Source: JAGOPY01 sp964619555
GTDB taxonomy: Bacteria; Bacteroidota; Bacteroidia; Bacteroidales; JAGOPY01
Direction: 5' to 3'
NCBI GenBank assembly: GCA_964619555.1
Contig: CAZUDV010000008.1
Location: 124,001-188,000 of the forward strand
DNA: 64,000 nucleotides
In this document: positions 8,389 through 15,886 of the stretch, one piece after another
How the letters are laid out: the number at the start of each line of letters is the position of its first letter
How positions within the stretch are numbered: the first letter of the stretch is position 1
The notes under the pieces: model-generated
The model's input: only the letters and a program-made list of their open reading frames with translations
The model's database searches: none
Told to the model about the DNA's origin: nothing
Made by a program: the position numbers and the translations under genes

Positions 8389-10479
8389 TTACTTGGCAAT
8401 CTTTTCAGTTATCGAAACATCCTTGCTTTCGATTATCAGGCAGTAAAAACCCTTTGCAAGTCTTGAGGCATCCAGTATTATCGTTTCGGCCTTACTGATT
8501 TTGTGTTCTTCACTGATCATTTCCTTTCCGGCGAGGTCGGTAACGGAAATTTTCAGGGTAACGGGCCGGATTGGGTCAATGGAGATATTCACATGTTCAT
8601 TCACCGGATTGGGGTAGATGACAGGAGAAGTCACAAAGAGATCGGCAATACCTGATTCGGAAAAGATGATCTGGTGTTCCATGATGAGCATTTCCACCCC
8701 GGTTATGGAATTATGGGATTCATCGAGGGTAAGCGATTTAGGGACGATGCTTTTCCCCGGGATTTCGGCGAAGATGGAATAAGACCCAAGCGCAAGCCCG
8801 GAAAAGAGGAATGAGCCGTCAGATGACGAATAGGTCATATAAACCTCCCCTGTTTCAGGCGAACTGAGCACGATAGGGATGTTGGCGGCACCGGTCCGGC
8901 CGGTCTCATGGCTGATCGTCCCGCTCACCGAACCGGGGCCCTGGGCAGCGGTAGTGGCTGCAACCAGGTGGATATGGGCATCATCGGTGCCGGAGGTAAG
9001 GTCGATGATCGTGGCATCTTCCCAATGCAACACATCTCCGTAATAGGTTGGAAGAAAATTGCCGTAATAAGCAGAATTCGGGCTCGGTTCAGCTTTGATG
9101 ATATATTGGGCTGCGGGCAGTCCGCTGAATTCATACCAGCCCTGTTCCCCTACCATCTCTGCAAAAATATCCACCACTGTTCCTTCCAGCATCTTATACC
9201 CATATGCAAATCCGGTTTCAATGGCAGGATCGCCGGCAAAGACCTGCCCGGCTATGAAATAAAATCCATCCATCTGAACATCCAGGACCGACATGCCCGG
9301 AAGGGCCGTAGTATCAGGCACGATAAGGTTCTGAAATCCCTCCCGGAGGAACTTGACATTATAAACGCCCTGTTCCAGGGGCAATTCATAGTAGCCGTCG
9401 GAATTCGTAAAAACATAATGGTCCCCTGCAATCACTTTGACATCATCAATCGGTTCGCCATTGGACGCCCGTGTTACAAATCCCTTGAATCCGGCCTGGT
9501 TCGGATTCACCACATGCATCACATTGTGAATGAATTCATGGGGATGCTCAGGATGGCTGAAAAGACATTCCAGTTCCTGCTCATAGCTACCGGCTTCAAA
9601 ACCGGTGGAATTATAGGTTATCCAGATGTGTTCCTGGGAATTGGGTGGAAGATGGCCCGATGCCGGAACCACGGATGTGATGAAATAGCGGTTCAATTCA
9701 AAACGAATGGCTAGTTCGGAGTGAAGATAAGGAGCATTGCATACTACCTGCAGACCTGCTTCCGGAAGGGAGGATTGGATCCCGACGGTCGCACCATCCA
9801 CCTGGAAATTTTCCCGGATCTGCTGATAGCGGACCAAGATGATCCCGTTCGGGCGCAGCACGACCTGTGCTGTGATCCATTCTTCTGTGCCGGGATAATG
9901 CGTCATCTTGTTAAACTGGATCACAGTTTGCTCCTCCATGAACTTATAGTAAATGTGCGTGAAACCGGAATCGATCATAAGATCATCCCAGAACCAGGCA
10001 ATGAAATCATTTTGATTGGGATTTCCGGTTGGAATAGGGCTGTTGGCAAATGTGATCACTTCATCATTAAAGCTGATGCATCCGTTCGATTGTATCCAGA
10101 AATTGGATTTGGTTTCCCCGTAAAAAGGGAAACCGAACCCTATGCTGAAGGGTCCGGCCACATTATCGTCAAACAATCCCTGAACTTCTGTGCCGGTTTC
10201 TGATATATCGTTCCATGCCCAGTCGGGACCATTGGGTTCATCACTGTCGATCCAGGTGTACCCGAAATCATCGGGTCCGCCGAGACCCCTGGAAGAATAT
10301 AATGGAAATTCGAATTCCAGGGTGTCTGTTTCACTGTAATTGTGGAGGATGGTATACAGCACCGTCGAATCGTTATAAGATAAGGTTTCTTCCAGGGTGC
10401 CGGGATCGAAGAACTGCTGCTGGGCAGTAAGGGAAATCATGCCCAGGGTAAGGATGAGAAGAAGGCAGAGTTTTTTCAT
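8389..10479 (-). CDS. T9SS-secreted protein with carboxypeptidase-regulatory-like domains
   Basis: The product of the chosen start is 696 residues. The reading frame is open to an upstream ATG at 10524, but ATG 10479 (MKKLCLLLILTLG) gives a normal signal peptide and lies downstream of a good promoter, so it is preferred. The protein has a beta-rich N-terminal region, an IgD-like stretch, a carboxypeptidase regulatory-like segment (NSDGYYELPLEQGVYNVKF), a GQVFAG module that ends in LPTYYGDVLHWEDAT, a second regulatory-like domain and a C-terminal T9SS type A sorting domain starting VIYPNPVNEHVN. No catalytic domain is seen; it looks like a surface-exposed modular structural or binding protein. 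The LPTYYG module recurs in the protein at 47873-49609. Confidence 0.85.
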   Translation of the reverse strand: MKKLCLLLILTLGMISLTAQQQFFDPGTLEETLSYNDSTVLYTILHNYSETDTLEFEFPLYSSRGLGGPDDFGYTWIDSDEPNGPDWAWNDISETGTEVQGLFDDNVAGPFSIGFGFPFYGETKSNFWIQSNGCISFNDEVITFANSPIPTGNPNQNDFIAWFWDDLMIDSGFTHIYYKFMEEQTVIQFNKMTHYPGTEEWITAQVVLRPNGIILVRYQQIRENFQVDGATVGIQSSLPEAGLQVVCNAPYLHSELAIRFELNRYFITSVVPASGHLPPNSQEHIWITYNSTGFEAGSYEQELECLFSHPEHPHEFIHNVMHVVNPNQAGFKGFVTRASNGEPIDDVKVIAGDHYVFTNSDGYYELPLEQGVYNVKFLREGFQNLIVPDTTALPGMSVLDVQMDGFYFIAGQVFAGDPAIETGFAYGYKMLEGTVVDIFAEMVGEQGWYEFSGLPAAQYIIKAEPSPNSAYYGNFLPTYYGDVLHWEDATIIDLTSGTDDAHIHLVAATTAAQGPGSVSGTISHETGRTGAANIPIVLSSPETGEVYMTYSSSDGSFLFSGLALGSYSIFAEIPGKSIVPKSLTLDESHNSITGVEMLIMEHQIIFSESGIADLFVTSPVIYPNPVNEHVNISIDPIRPVTLKISVTDLAGKEMISEEHKISKAETIILDASRLAKGFYCLIIESKDVSITEKIAK

Positions 10480-10525
10480 TTTGCGGAGTTTTTTTCTTGA
10501 TTGACAGTTCACGGATAAGGTCATA

Positions 10526-10558
10526 CAAATTTAAGCGGTTCAGTGTTGCATTTGCAAA
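10526..10558 (-). promoter_or_regulatory. Bacteroidota sigma-70 type promoter (TTTG-N21-TAAATTTG)
   Basis: On the minus strand TTTG (10558-10555) and TAAATTTG (10533-10526) match the -33 and -7 consensus exactly with 21 nt between them. Transcription would start at about 10519, which is downstream of the ATG at 10524 and upstream of the ATG at 10479, so the promoter decides the start of the T9SS gene. It is the best promoter match in the window. Confidence 0.65.
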
Positions 10559-10625
10559 TTTTTTTAAAGAGGGTGTCTCATAAGTCTTTTCATTAAAAGG
10601 GGCATTTAGAAATAGTCCTTGCTCC

Positions 10626-10690
10626 AACGACTAAAGTCGTTAGTTCCTGATGTAACGAAAAAATTGAACCGACGGTTTTAATCGTCGGAC
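10626..10690. repeat. Pair of short palindromes (REP-like family B)
   Basis: Two small hairpins stand next to each other upstream of the large array: AACGACTAAAGTCGTT (10626-10641; 7-bp arms, 2-nt loop) and CCGACGGTTTTAATCGTCGG (10669-10688; 6-bp arms extended by wobble). The second includes ATCGTCGGAC, whose reverse complement recurs at 25338-25347. They differ in sequence from the GC-rich array palindromes, so a second REP-like family is likely. Confidence 0.6.
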
Positions 10691-10784
10691 TACATATAAG
10701 ATGATGCTGCTTGACTTTTGAGACAGAGTCTTTAAATAATACTCTCCACCGCAGGCTCATGAGATTTAAGGATTCCATCAATTC

Positions 10785-11330
10785 GTCCCCCGTGGGGGAC
10801 AGGATTATTTCATCCCCGGACACCGTCCGGGGATTGAAAGGCCATTCATTCCATCAATTCGTCCCCCGTGGGGGACAGGATTATTTCAGCCCCGGACATC
10901 GTCCGGGGATTGAAAGGCCATTCATTCCATCAATTCGTCCCCTGTGGGGACAGGATTATTTCATCCCCGGACATCGTCCGGGGATTGAAAGGCCATTCAT
11001 TCCATCAATTCGTCCCCCTTGGGGACAGGATTATTTCATCCCCGGACATCGTCCGGGGATTGAAAGGCCATTCATTCCATCAATTCGTCCCCCGNNNNNN
11101 NNNNNNNNNNNNNNNNNNNNNNNNNNNNNNNNNNNNNNNNNNNNNNNNNNNNNNNNNNNNNNNNNNNNNNNNNNNNNNNNNNNNNNNNNNNNNNAGCCCC
11201 GGACATCGTCCGGGGATTGAAAGGCCATTCATTCCATCAATTCGTCCCCCGTGGGGGACAGGATTATTTCAGCCCCGGACATCATCCGGGGATGGAAAGG
11301 CCATTCATTCCATGAGCGTCCCTTTGGGAC
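10785..11330. repeat. Upstream REP-like array: tandem ~75-bp units each with two palindromes
   Basis: Units of 74-76 bp repeat in tandem. Each holds palindrome P1 (GTCCCCCGTGGGGGAC or a variant) and palindrome P2 (CCCCGGACATCGTCCGGGG), joined by a 13-14 nt linker. P1 starts at 10785, 10861, 10937, 11012, 11087, 11244 and, degenerate, 11318; P2 starts at 10814, 10890, 10965, 11040, 11197 and 11273. Units are nearly identical; changes are mostly in the P1 loop, and the last P2 has one arm mismatch. A run of 100 N interrupts the array, so the copy number is unknown. The array ends about 100 bp before the transposase gene. There are no unique spacers. Long open frames that cross it simply lack stops. 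Confidence 0.93.
11095..11194. other. Scaffold gap of 100 N inside the repeat array
   Basis: Exactly 100 undetermined bases interrupt the array between two repeat units. The round number is a typical placeholder of unknown true length, and the place fits an assembly break in near-identical repeats. Confidence 0.97.
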
Positions 11331-11352
11331 AGAATCAAAAAAAATCCTTTCC

Positions 11353-11385
11353 GACCGGGTATATTTTTCAAAAATCCGGATAAAC
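11353..11385. repeat. 33-nt motif, copy 1, in the leader of the transposase gene
   Basis: This stretch has the frame GACCGGGTATATTTTT, one variable base, AAAAA, one variable base, CCGGATAAAC. It matches 41936-41968 at 31 of 33 positions. The centre ATTTTTCAAAAAT is palindromic and is enclosed by CCGG on both sides. It lies 43 nt before the transposase start codon, after the last repeat unit. It may be a promoter, an operator or a transposase-recognised site. Confidence 0.7.
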
Positions 11386-11428
11386 CGATATAATAAATCC
11401 ATTTCATTAACCAGAAAATCTGAAAAAT

Positions 11429-11881
11429 ATGGCAAATTCTTACACAAGTCTGCATATCCATGTGGTTTTTAGCACCAAGAATCGTGAAAGGATCCTGGAT
11501 CAGAAGATCCGGGCGGAACTTTTTCCCTATATGGGTGGCATAGCAAAAGAAAACAGGATGATCCCCATGGCCATCGGAGGGGTGGAAGACCATGCCCATA
11601 TACTGCTCTGTATCCCCCCGGCATTGAGTGTTTCCAAAGGTGTCCAGATCATAAAAACGGGATCGTCGCGGTGGCTTCATGAAAATCACAAGATTCATCG
11701 TTATTTTGCCTGGCAGGTGGGGTATGGGGCCTTTACTGTCAGTCCGGGAAGGATCGCTCAAACCGTGAATTATATTCATAATCAGGAAAATCACCACCAT
11801 CTGGTCACATTTCAGAAGGAATATTTGAAATTCCTTAATGAAAGCGGGATTGTTTTCGATGAAAAGTATTTATGGGGTTGA
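11429..11881 (+). CDS. IS200/IS605-like Y1 transposase, REP-associated (RAYT) type
   Basis: This 150-residue protein is a single-strand DNA nuclease/transposase of the HUH Y1 family (TnpA, IS200-like). The HUH motif is H55-A56-H57 in GGVEDHAHILL and the catalytic tyrosine is Y115 in the typical VNYIHNQENHH motif. The N terminus MANSYTSLHIHVVFSTK is of the form common in Bacteroidota relatives. There is no accessory tnpB/IscB gene and no obvious IS200 ends. Instead the gene is bracketed by two arrays of palindromes, the arrangement known for RAYTs, which cut and join REP hairpins and are thought to spread them. The catalytic residues and length are intact, so the enzyme may be active. The stop is followed at once by the palindrome ATCCCTATGGGAT (11893-11905). 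Confidence 0.93.
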   Translation: MANSYTSLHIHVVFSTKNRERILDQKIRAELFPYMGGIAKENRMIPMAIGGVEDHAHILLCIPPALSVSKGVQIIKTGSSRWLHENHKIHRYFAWQVGYGAFTVSPGRIAQTVNYIHNQENHHHLVTFQKEYLKFLNESGIVFDEKYLWG

Positions 11882-11892
11882 TGATTCATTCT

Positions 11893-12316
11893 ATCCCTAT
11901 GGGATGTGAAGAATGGCAGGGGATCTCTTAAAACCCGGGACGATGTCCCGGGCAAAAATAATCCTATCCGCCAGAGGCGGATGAAATTAGAGGACCTTAC
12001 CATTAACTCGTCCCGCCGAAGGCGGGACAGGATTACCTTTGCCCCGGATGAAATCCGGGGACAGGAAGTCATCTCCCTGAGCCCCGTCCCTCTTTGGGGA
12101 CAGAATTATATCAGCCCCGGATGAAATCCGGGGACAGGAAGTCATCTCCCTGAGCCCCGTCCTCCATTGGGGACAGAATTATATCAGCCCCGGATGAAAT
12201 CCGGGGACAGGAAGTCATCTCTCTAAGCCCCGTCCCTCTTTGGGGACAGAATTATATCAGCCCCGGACACCGTCCGGGGAATTAAAGGATGAGCCAATAG
12301 ATCGTCCCATAGGGAC
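11893..12316. repeat. Downstream REP-like array: diverse palindromes and ~73-bp tandem units
   Basis: After the transposase stop there is a row of single palindromes: ATCCCTATGGGAT (11893-11905), CCCGGGACGATGTCCCGGG (11934-11952), ATCCGCCAGAGGCGGAT (11966-11982) and GTCCCGCCGAAGGCGGGAC (12010-12028). Then follow tandem units of 73 bp with CCCCGGATGAAATCCGGGG at 12042, 12115 and 12188, a last CCCCGGACACCGTCCGGGG at 12261, and P1-like GTCCC..GGGAC hairpins between them, the last at 12304-12316. The P1-linker-P2 core has the same plan as the upstream array, but the other linker is unrelated, so this is a different subfamily. It fills the whole 462-bp space up to the porin gene. Confidence 0.9.
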
Positions 12317-12324
12317 AGAATGAT

Positions 12325-12332
12325 TATATTTG
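12325..12332 (+). promoter_or_regulatory. Putative -7 box of the porin-like gene
   Basis: TATATTTG fits the Bacteroidota -7 consensus TANNTTTG and lies 12 nt before the ATG at 12344, so the leader would be very short. No TTTG is found at the -33 distance; that position is taken by the last array palindrome (12304-12316). Confidence 0.35.
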
Positions 12333-12343
12333 GGCCATAGAAA

Positions 12344-13375
12344 ATGACCATGATGAAAGCGCTATTCCTGCTTACTTTCCTACTCTTCCCTTTCCTCATC
12401 TTTCCCCAATCTTCCCAGGTAGTCAGCAAAGACAAGCAAAGCTACCCTTTTGCGCAGATCTATGCAGGATTCCGTTATGGATTCAAGGATTCATACAAAC
12501 CCCGGGCAGCATTTGAATTCAACCAGGGGATCATCGGCTATTTTCATCAGCTTTCCCCGAAAGTCAGCGGGAAAATCATGTTTGACGTGACCCGGACTAC
12601 TAATTTCACAATGGACTCTGTCGGGCAATCAATGGTAGTGACCTACTTTGAAGGCAGCAAATACACCGCTTACCTCAAGATGGCCGAAATCAAATGGGAC
12701 ATTACGGATTTCATGGCACTGCGCTTCGGACAGTTGCTGAATACTCAGTACCTTACTTTCCAGGACCCTTTCTGGGGCTACCGCTACATCGACGTGACCT
12801 TCCAGGAACGCTTCCGCCTCGGGCAACCGGCCGATTTCGGGATACAAATCGACCTGAAAGCTGGGGATAAATTCCTGAACCAGTTTTCAATTGTCAATGG
12901 TGAAGGACCTTTTCGTTACCAGGACCTCAACGGGAAATTCATTTACTCCAACAACATTCAATACAGCCCGGTTAAAAACCTGACCCTGAAACTATATGCG
13001 GATTATGGCCCTGCCATCGATACCGGAGCCTCATACGGCGATAAATGGGTGATTTCCGGATTCGCCGGCTATAAAACCGGTAAGTACAGGATAGGTGCGG
13101 AATACGACTTCGTTCATAATTATGGATGGGCAGACGGCAAGGATTACAGCGGATTTTCGCTATTCGGAGGGTGGAATTTTTTCCGGGAATTCGATTTTCT
13201 GGCGAGATGGGACCACCTGCAGGTGAAAATGCCCGGTGATACCGACAGGTTGGATTACTACATTGTCGGTTTCCAGTACGAACCGGTGAAGATGTTCACC
13301 ACTTCCGTCAATTTCAGGTTTATCTCAGAAGACAGCCTTCCCTTCCTTTATGCCAACTTCGGGTTAAAATTCTGA
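12344..13375 (+). CDS. Outer membrane porin-like protein
   Basis: This 343-residue protein has a signal peptide (about 1-25, hydrophobic run then PQSSQ) and a mature part made of alternating, aromatic-rich beta strands that end in a C-terminal Phe (YANFGLKF), as outer-membrane barrels do. Phrases such as KIMFDVTRTTNF and LRFGQLLNTQYLTF resemble phosphate-selective or general porins of Bacteroidota (OprP/OprO-like or a choice of unnamed porins). Starts at residues 3 or 4 are equally possible. It lies alone, after the transposase repeat array and convergent with the symporter gene. The solute is unknown. Confidence 0.7.
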   Translation: MTMMKALFLLTFLLFPFLIFPQSSQVVSKDKQSYPFAQIYAGFRYGFKDSYKPRAAFEFNQGIIGYFHQLSPKVSGKIMFDVTRTTNFTMDSVGQSMVVTYFEGSKYTAYLKMAEIKWDITDFMALRFGQLLNTQYLTFQDPFWGYRYIDVTFQERFRLGQPADFGIQIDLKAGDKFLNQFSIVNGEGPFRYQDLNGKFIYSNNIQYSPVKNLTLKLYADYGPAIDTGASYGDKWVISGFAGYKTGKYRIGAEYDFVHNYGWADGKDYSGFSLFGGWNFFREFDFLARWDHLQVKMPGDTDRLDYYIVGFQYEPVKMFTTSVNFRFISEDSLPFLYANFGLKF

Positions 13376-13378
13376 GAA

Positions 13379-13481
13379 TGTAGTATGGGGTATGAAGTAT
13401 GGGGTAATTGCTAAGTAGTTATGGTACGACCTTCAACCTTTTTCCTTCACTTACTACATACTACATACCACATACCACATA
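13379..13481. repeat. Imperfect inverted repeat at a convergent gene junction
   Basis: Arms at 13379-13407 and about 13451-13479 pair at 24 of 29 positions. Each arm is itself built of short GTATG-containing steps. The element fills the space between the porin-like gene and the symporter gene, which end facing each other, so it could stop transcription or protect both mRNAs. No clear U-tract follows on either strand. Confidence 0.55.
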
Positions 13482-14924
13482 TTATTGCATTTTCCTGTCC
13501 GGGAACAATAGTGTTATTATCGGTGGAATCGCAAGGGATACACCCATTCCGATGGTCCCGGACTCCGGGGAGGAGAATCCGGCAATGGTCAGCCCCACAC
13601 ATATTGCCAGGCCAATGAACATGGAAGCAAAGGCAGCAGTTCGGGTGGTCTTTTTCCAGAACAATCCCCAGATGAACGGGCCCAGGAATGCTGATCCGAT
13701 AGCACCCCACGACATCGCCAGGATGGACACGATGGTTGACGGCTTGATCAATGCGAGGATTACCGACAGCAATACGAAAAAGAGGTTGGCGCCTCTCATG
13801 AGAGCGGTTAGCTGCCGGTCCGTCACATTCTTATTGATGAACCCGGCGTAGAAATCCTTGCAAAAGGACGAACTGGAGATCAGTACCAGTGAAGCCAGGG
13901 TAGACATGGACGCAGCCAGGATGATGAGCAGGATGATGATGGACAAGGATTCCGGTATGACCCTGGCCAGTAATTCCGGCATCAGTGCATCCACATTCGG
14001 TTTGCCGCTGGCCAGGAAGGCGTTGGGAGCGGATTCGGGATTAAGGAACACCCTTGTGGTCGAGCCAAGAAAGTAAGCAATACCGCCGATTAACAATGCG
14101 AAAAGAGTGGAAGCGATCATCCCGGTCCGGATAGCTTTCCTGTCCTTGATGGCGTAAAATTTCTGCATCAGCTGGGGCATGGCAAACGGGGCGATGCTGG
14201 TCAGTAATATCAGCGACAACAGCGGCCACCATCCCGGAGGCCCGACCGGTGCCACCAAACCGGGATCTATCGACCGGAGCGTGCCGGTAATTTTTGCCAG
14301 GCCGCCACCGGCATGGAGGGTGTAGCCAAACAGGATCAGCACCCCTGTCGTCATGATGATCCCGAAAACTGTATCCATCATCGCCATCGACTTATATCCT
14401 CCCAAAACGATATAAACAGCCGTAAAAACACCCATGAAAAGTACGGCATGCCAGTATTGAAGACCTTCGAAAGAGGAGGCAAACAGATAGGAAAGCCCGA
14501 TGAAAACGGCTGCCGAGTAGGGAACCAGGAAGATGAATATGGAAACGGAAGCAATCAGTTTTAAAAGCGGACTGGCATATCTTCTTTCAAGGTATTCACT
14601 TAACGTGTGCACCCCCAGGTCAGTCGACATCTTCTTAACTCTCCAGCCTAAGATCGCCCATACGGCCAGTACGCCGATCAGGCCGTTAAAAATCCCGATC
14701 CAGATACCGGAATAACCGAATCCCCAACCTATCTTACCGGCAAAACCGATGAACACCACAGCGGAGAAATAGGTAGCGCCGTACGAGAAAGCGCTCATGA
14801 TGGCACCGACCTTGCCACCTCCGAGGAAGAAATCGTTGAAGGAGCGGGTCCTTTTCAGGCCTATGACACCTACTACTATGATAACCAGAGCATAAAGTGA
14901 CAGGATGATAATTTTAAGCAGCAT
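13482..14924 (-). CDS. Sodium/solute symporter (SSS family)
   Basis: This 480-residue protein is a secondary transporter of the sodium:solute symporter family, with about 13 membrane helices and no signal peptide. The N-terminal region has the family signature GLKRTRSFNDFFLGGGKVG followed by AFSYGATYFSAVVFIGFAGKIGWGFGYSG, and the middle has the conserved segment MQKFYAIKDRKAIRTGM. The substrate (sugar, amino acid, carboxylate or other) cannot be assigned. The gene stands alone, with a lipoprotein gene on the same strand 134 nt upstream. Confidence 0.88.
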   Translation of the reverse strand: MLLKIIILSLYALVIIVVGVIGLKRTRSFNDFFLGGGKVGAIMSAFSYGATYFSAVVFIGFAGKIGWGFGYSGIWIGIFNGLIGVLAVWAILGWRVKKMSTDLGVHTLSEYLERRYASPLLKLIASVSIFIFLVPYSAAVFIGLSYLFASSFEGLQYWHAVLFMGVFTAVYIVLGGYKSMAMMDTVFGIIMTTGVLILFGYTLHAGGGLAKITGTLRSIDPGLVAPVGPPGWWPLLSLILLTSIAPFAMPQLMQKFYAIKDRKAIRTGMIASTLFALLIGGIAYFLGSTTRVFLNPESAPNAFLASGKPNVDALMPELLARVIPESLSIIILLIILAASMSTLASLVLISSSSFCKDFYAGFINKNVTDRQLTALMRGANLFFVLLSVILALIKPSTIVSILAMSWGAIGSAFLGPFIWGLFWKKTTRTAAFASMFIGLAICVGLTIAGFSSPESGTIGMGVSLAIPPIITLLFPDRKMQ

Positions 14925-15058
14925 AAGGAGAAGGTGTTAAAAATTACCGGCAAGTTAAAGAATTATCACCAGTTATTCCCGGAAATTAAGAAACCGGCGG
15001 TGGGGGCCGCCGGTTGAGGAACAAAGCACTAAATTACTGTGAAAGGAAGAGGTGAATA

Positions 15059-15880
15059 TCACCAACCAGTTTCTTTTGCTACGATAACCTCCGGATAACC
15101 TTCTTTTACGCATTCCAGGTAAAGCTTACCATATTCGGCGGCTTTTTCCTTTCCGTATTTGGCAGTAAGCGGGGTATTCATATCATAATCAAAGTTACCG
15201 TACATGGGATCCATTATGAAAGTATACGTGTAAAAACCATCTTTATCCGGCCACAGGGATTTTTGAATCCTGACCGAATTTTTAACAGCCTGGTCATATG
15301 CTTCTGCTGCTGGTGACAAGTAATTCGTGATATAATCCTCAAATTGGCCTACTTTATCGGCTTTAATCTTGTTTATGACGATCATGACCGTGTCGTTGAC
15401 AGCAGCTCTTCTAATAGTGGCGGGATTGTTGGTGTTCCAGATATCACGATGGATTTTCCAGGTGCCGTTTTCTTTCTTCCAGGTTACGATGTACTTACCA
15501 TGGTCTGCCACGATATCCCCCGGCACATATAAGGTGTAAAGCCCTTCTTCAATGGCCACATCCCCGTAACTCAAGGCGTTTGATGTCTCAAATCTGACTT
15601 TTTGGATACCCATTTTTAAAACCGCGCCAAAAAATCCGGCAATTGCATCAGGACCCTGAAGAATTGGACTGTTTTCAGGGAATAACCTGGCATCAGCGGT
15701 GTAGAATTCTTTCAGGGAATTGGCATCCCCACTGGCATAAGCTTCCATCAGCTTGTCATTGGCATTTTTAATGTCTGCCGTTACATCGACCGGTCCCTGG
15801 TAGCAGCTGACCATGATCAATCCGATGATCAGCACGTGAAAGGAGAGCGAAAGAACTTTGGTTGTAGATTTCATAATCAT
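15059..15880 (-). CDS. Lipoprotein with SnoaL/DUF4440-like domain
   Basis: This 273-residue protein has a lipoprotein signal with lipobox LIMVSC (Cys at about residue 26). Residues about 35-155 resemble the SnoaL-like/DUF4440 fold (ANDKLMEAYASGDANSLKEF, then WKKENGTWKIHRDIWNTN), a cone-shaped fold used for small-ligand binding or steroid-isomerase-like chemistry. Residues about 165-273 form a second unknown domain, perhaps a ferredoxin-like barrel (VMIVINKIKADKVGQFEDYI). It follows the T9SS protein gene by only 6 nt, so both are likely on one transcript. The function is unknown. Confidence 0.75.
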   Translation of the reverse strand: MIMKSTTKVLSLSFHVLIIGLIMVSCYQGPVDVTADIKNANDKLMEAYASGDANSLKEFYTADARLFPENSPILQGPDAIAGFFGAVLKMGIQKVRFETSNALSYGDVAIEEGLYTLYVPGDIVADHGKYIVTWKKENGTWKIHRDIWNTNNPATIRRAAVNDTVMIVINKIKADKVGQFEDYITNYLSPAAEAYDQAVKNSVRIQKSLWPDKDGFYTYTFIMDPMYGNFDYDMNTPLTAKYGKEKAAEYGKLYLECVKEGYPEVIVAKETGW

Positions 15881-15886
15881 TTAGTT

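Noticed and set aside
10785..11330. Array as a CRISPR
   Set aside because: Units of about 75 bp are identical over their whole length with no unique spacers, contain two palindromes, and no cas genes are near.
10711..11383. Long open reading frames running through the upstream repeat array in several frames
   Set aside because: They merely reflect absence of stop codons in the repeat unit, include the N gap, and change reading frame relation with the 74-76 bp unit lengths. No start signal or coding pattern is present.
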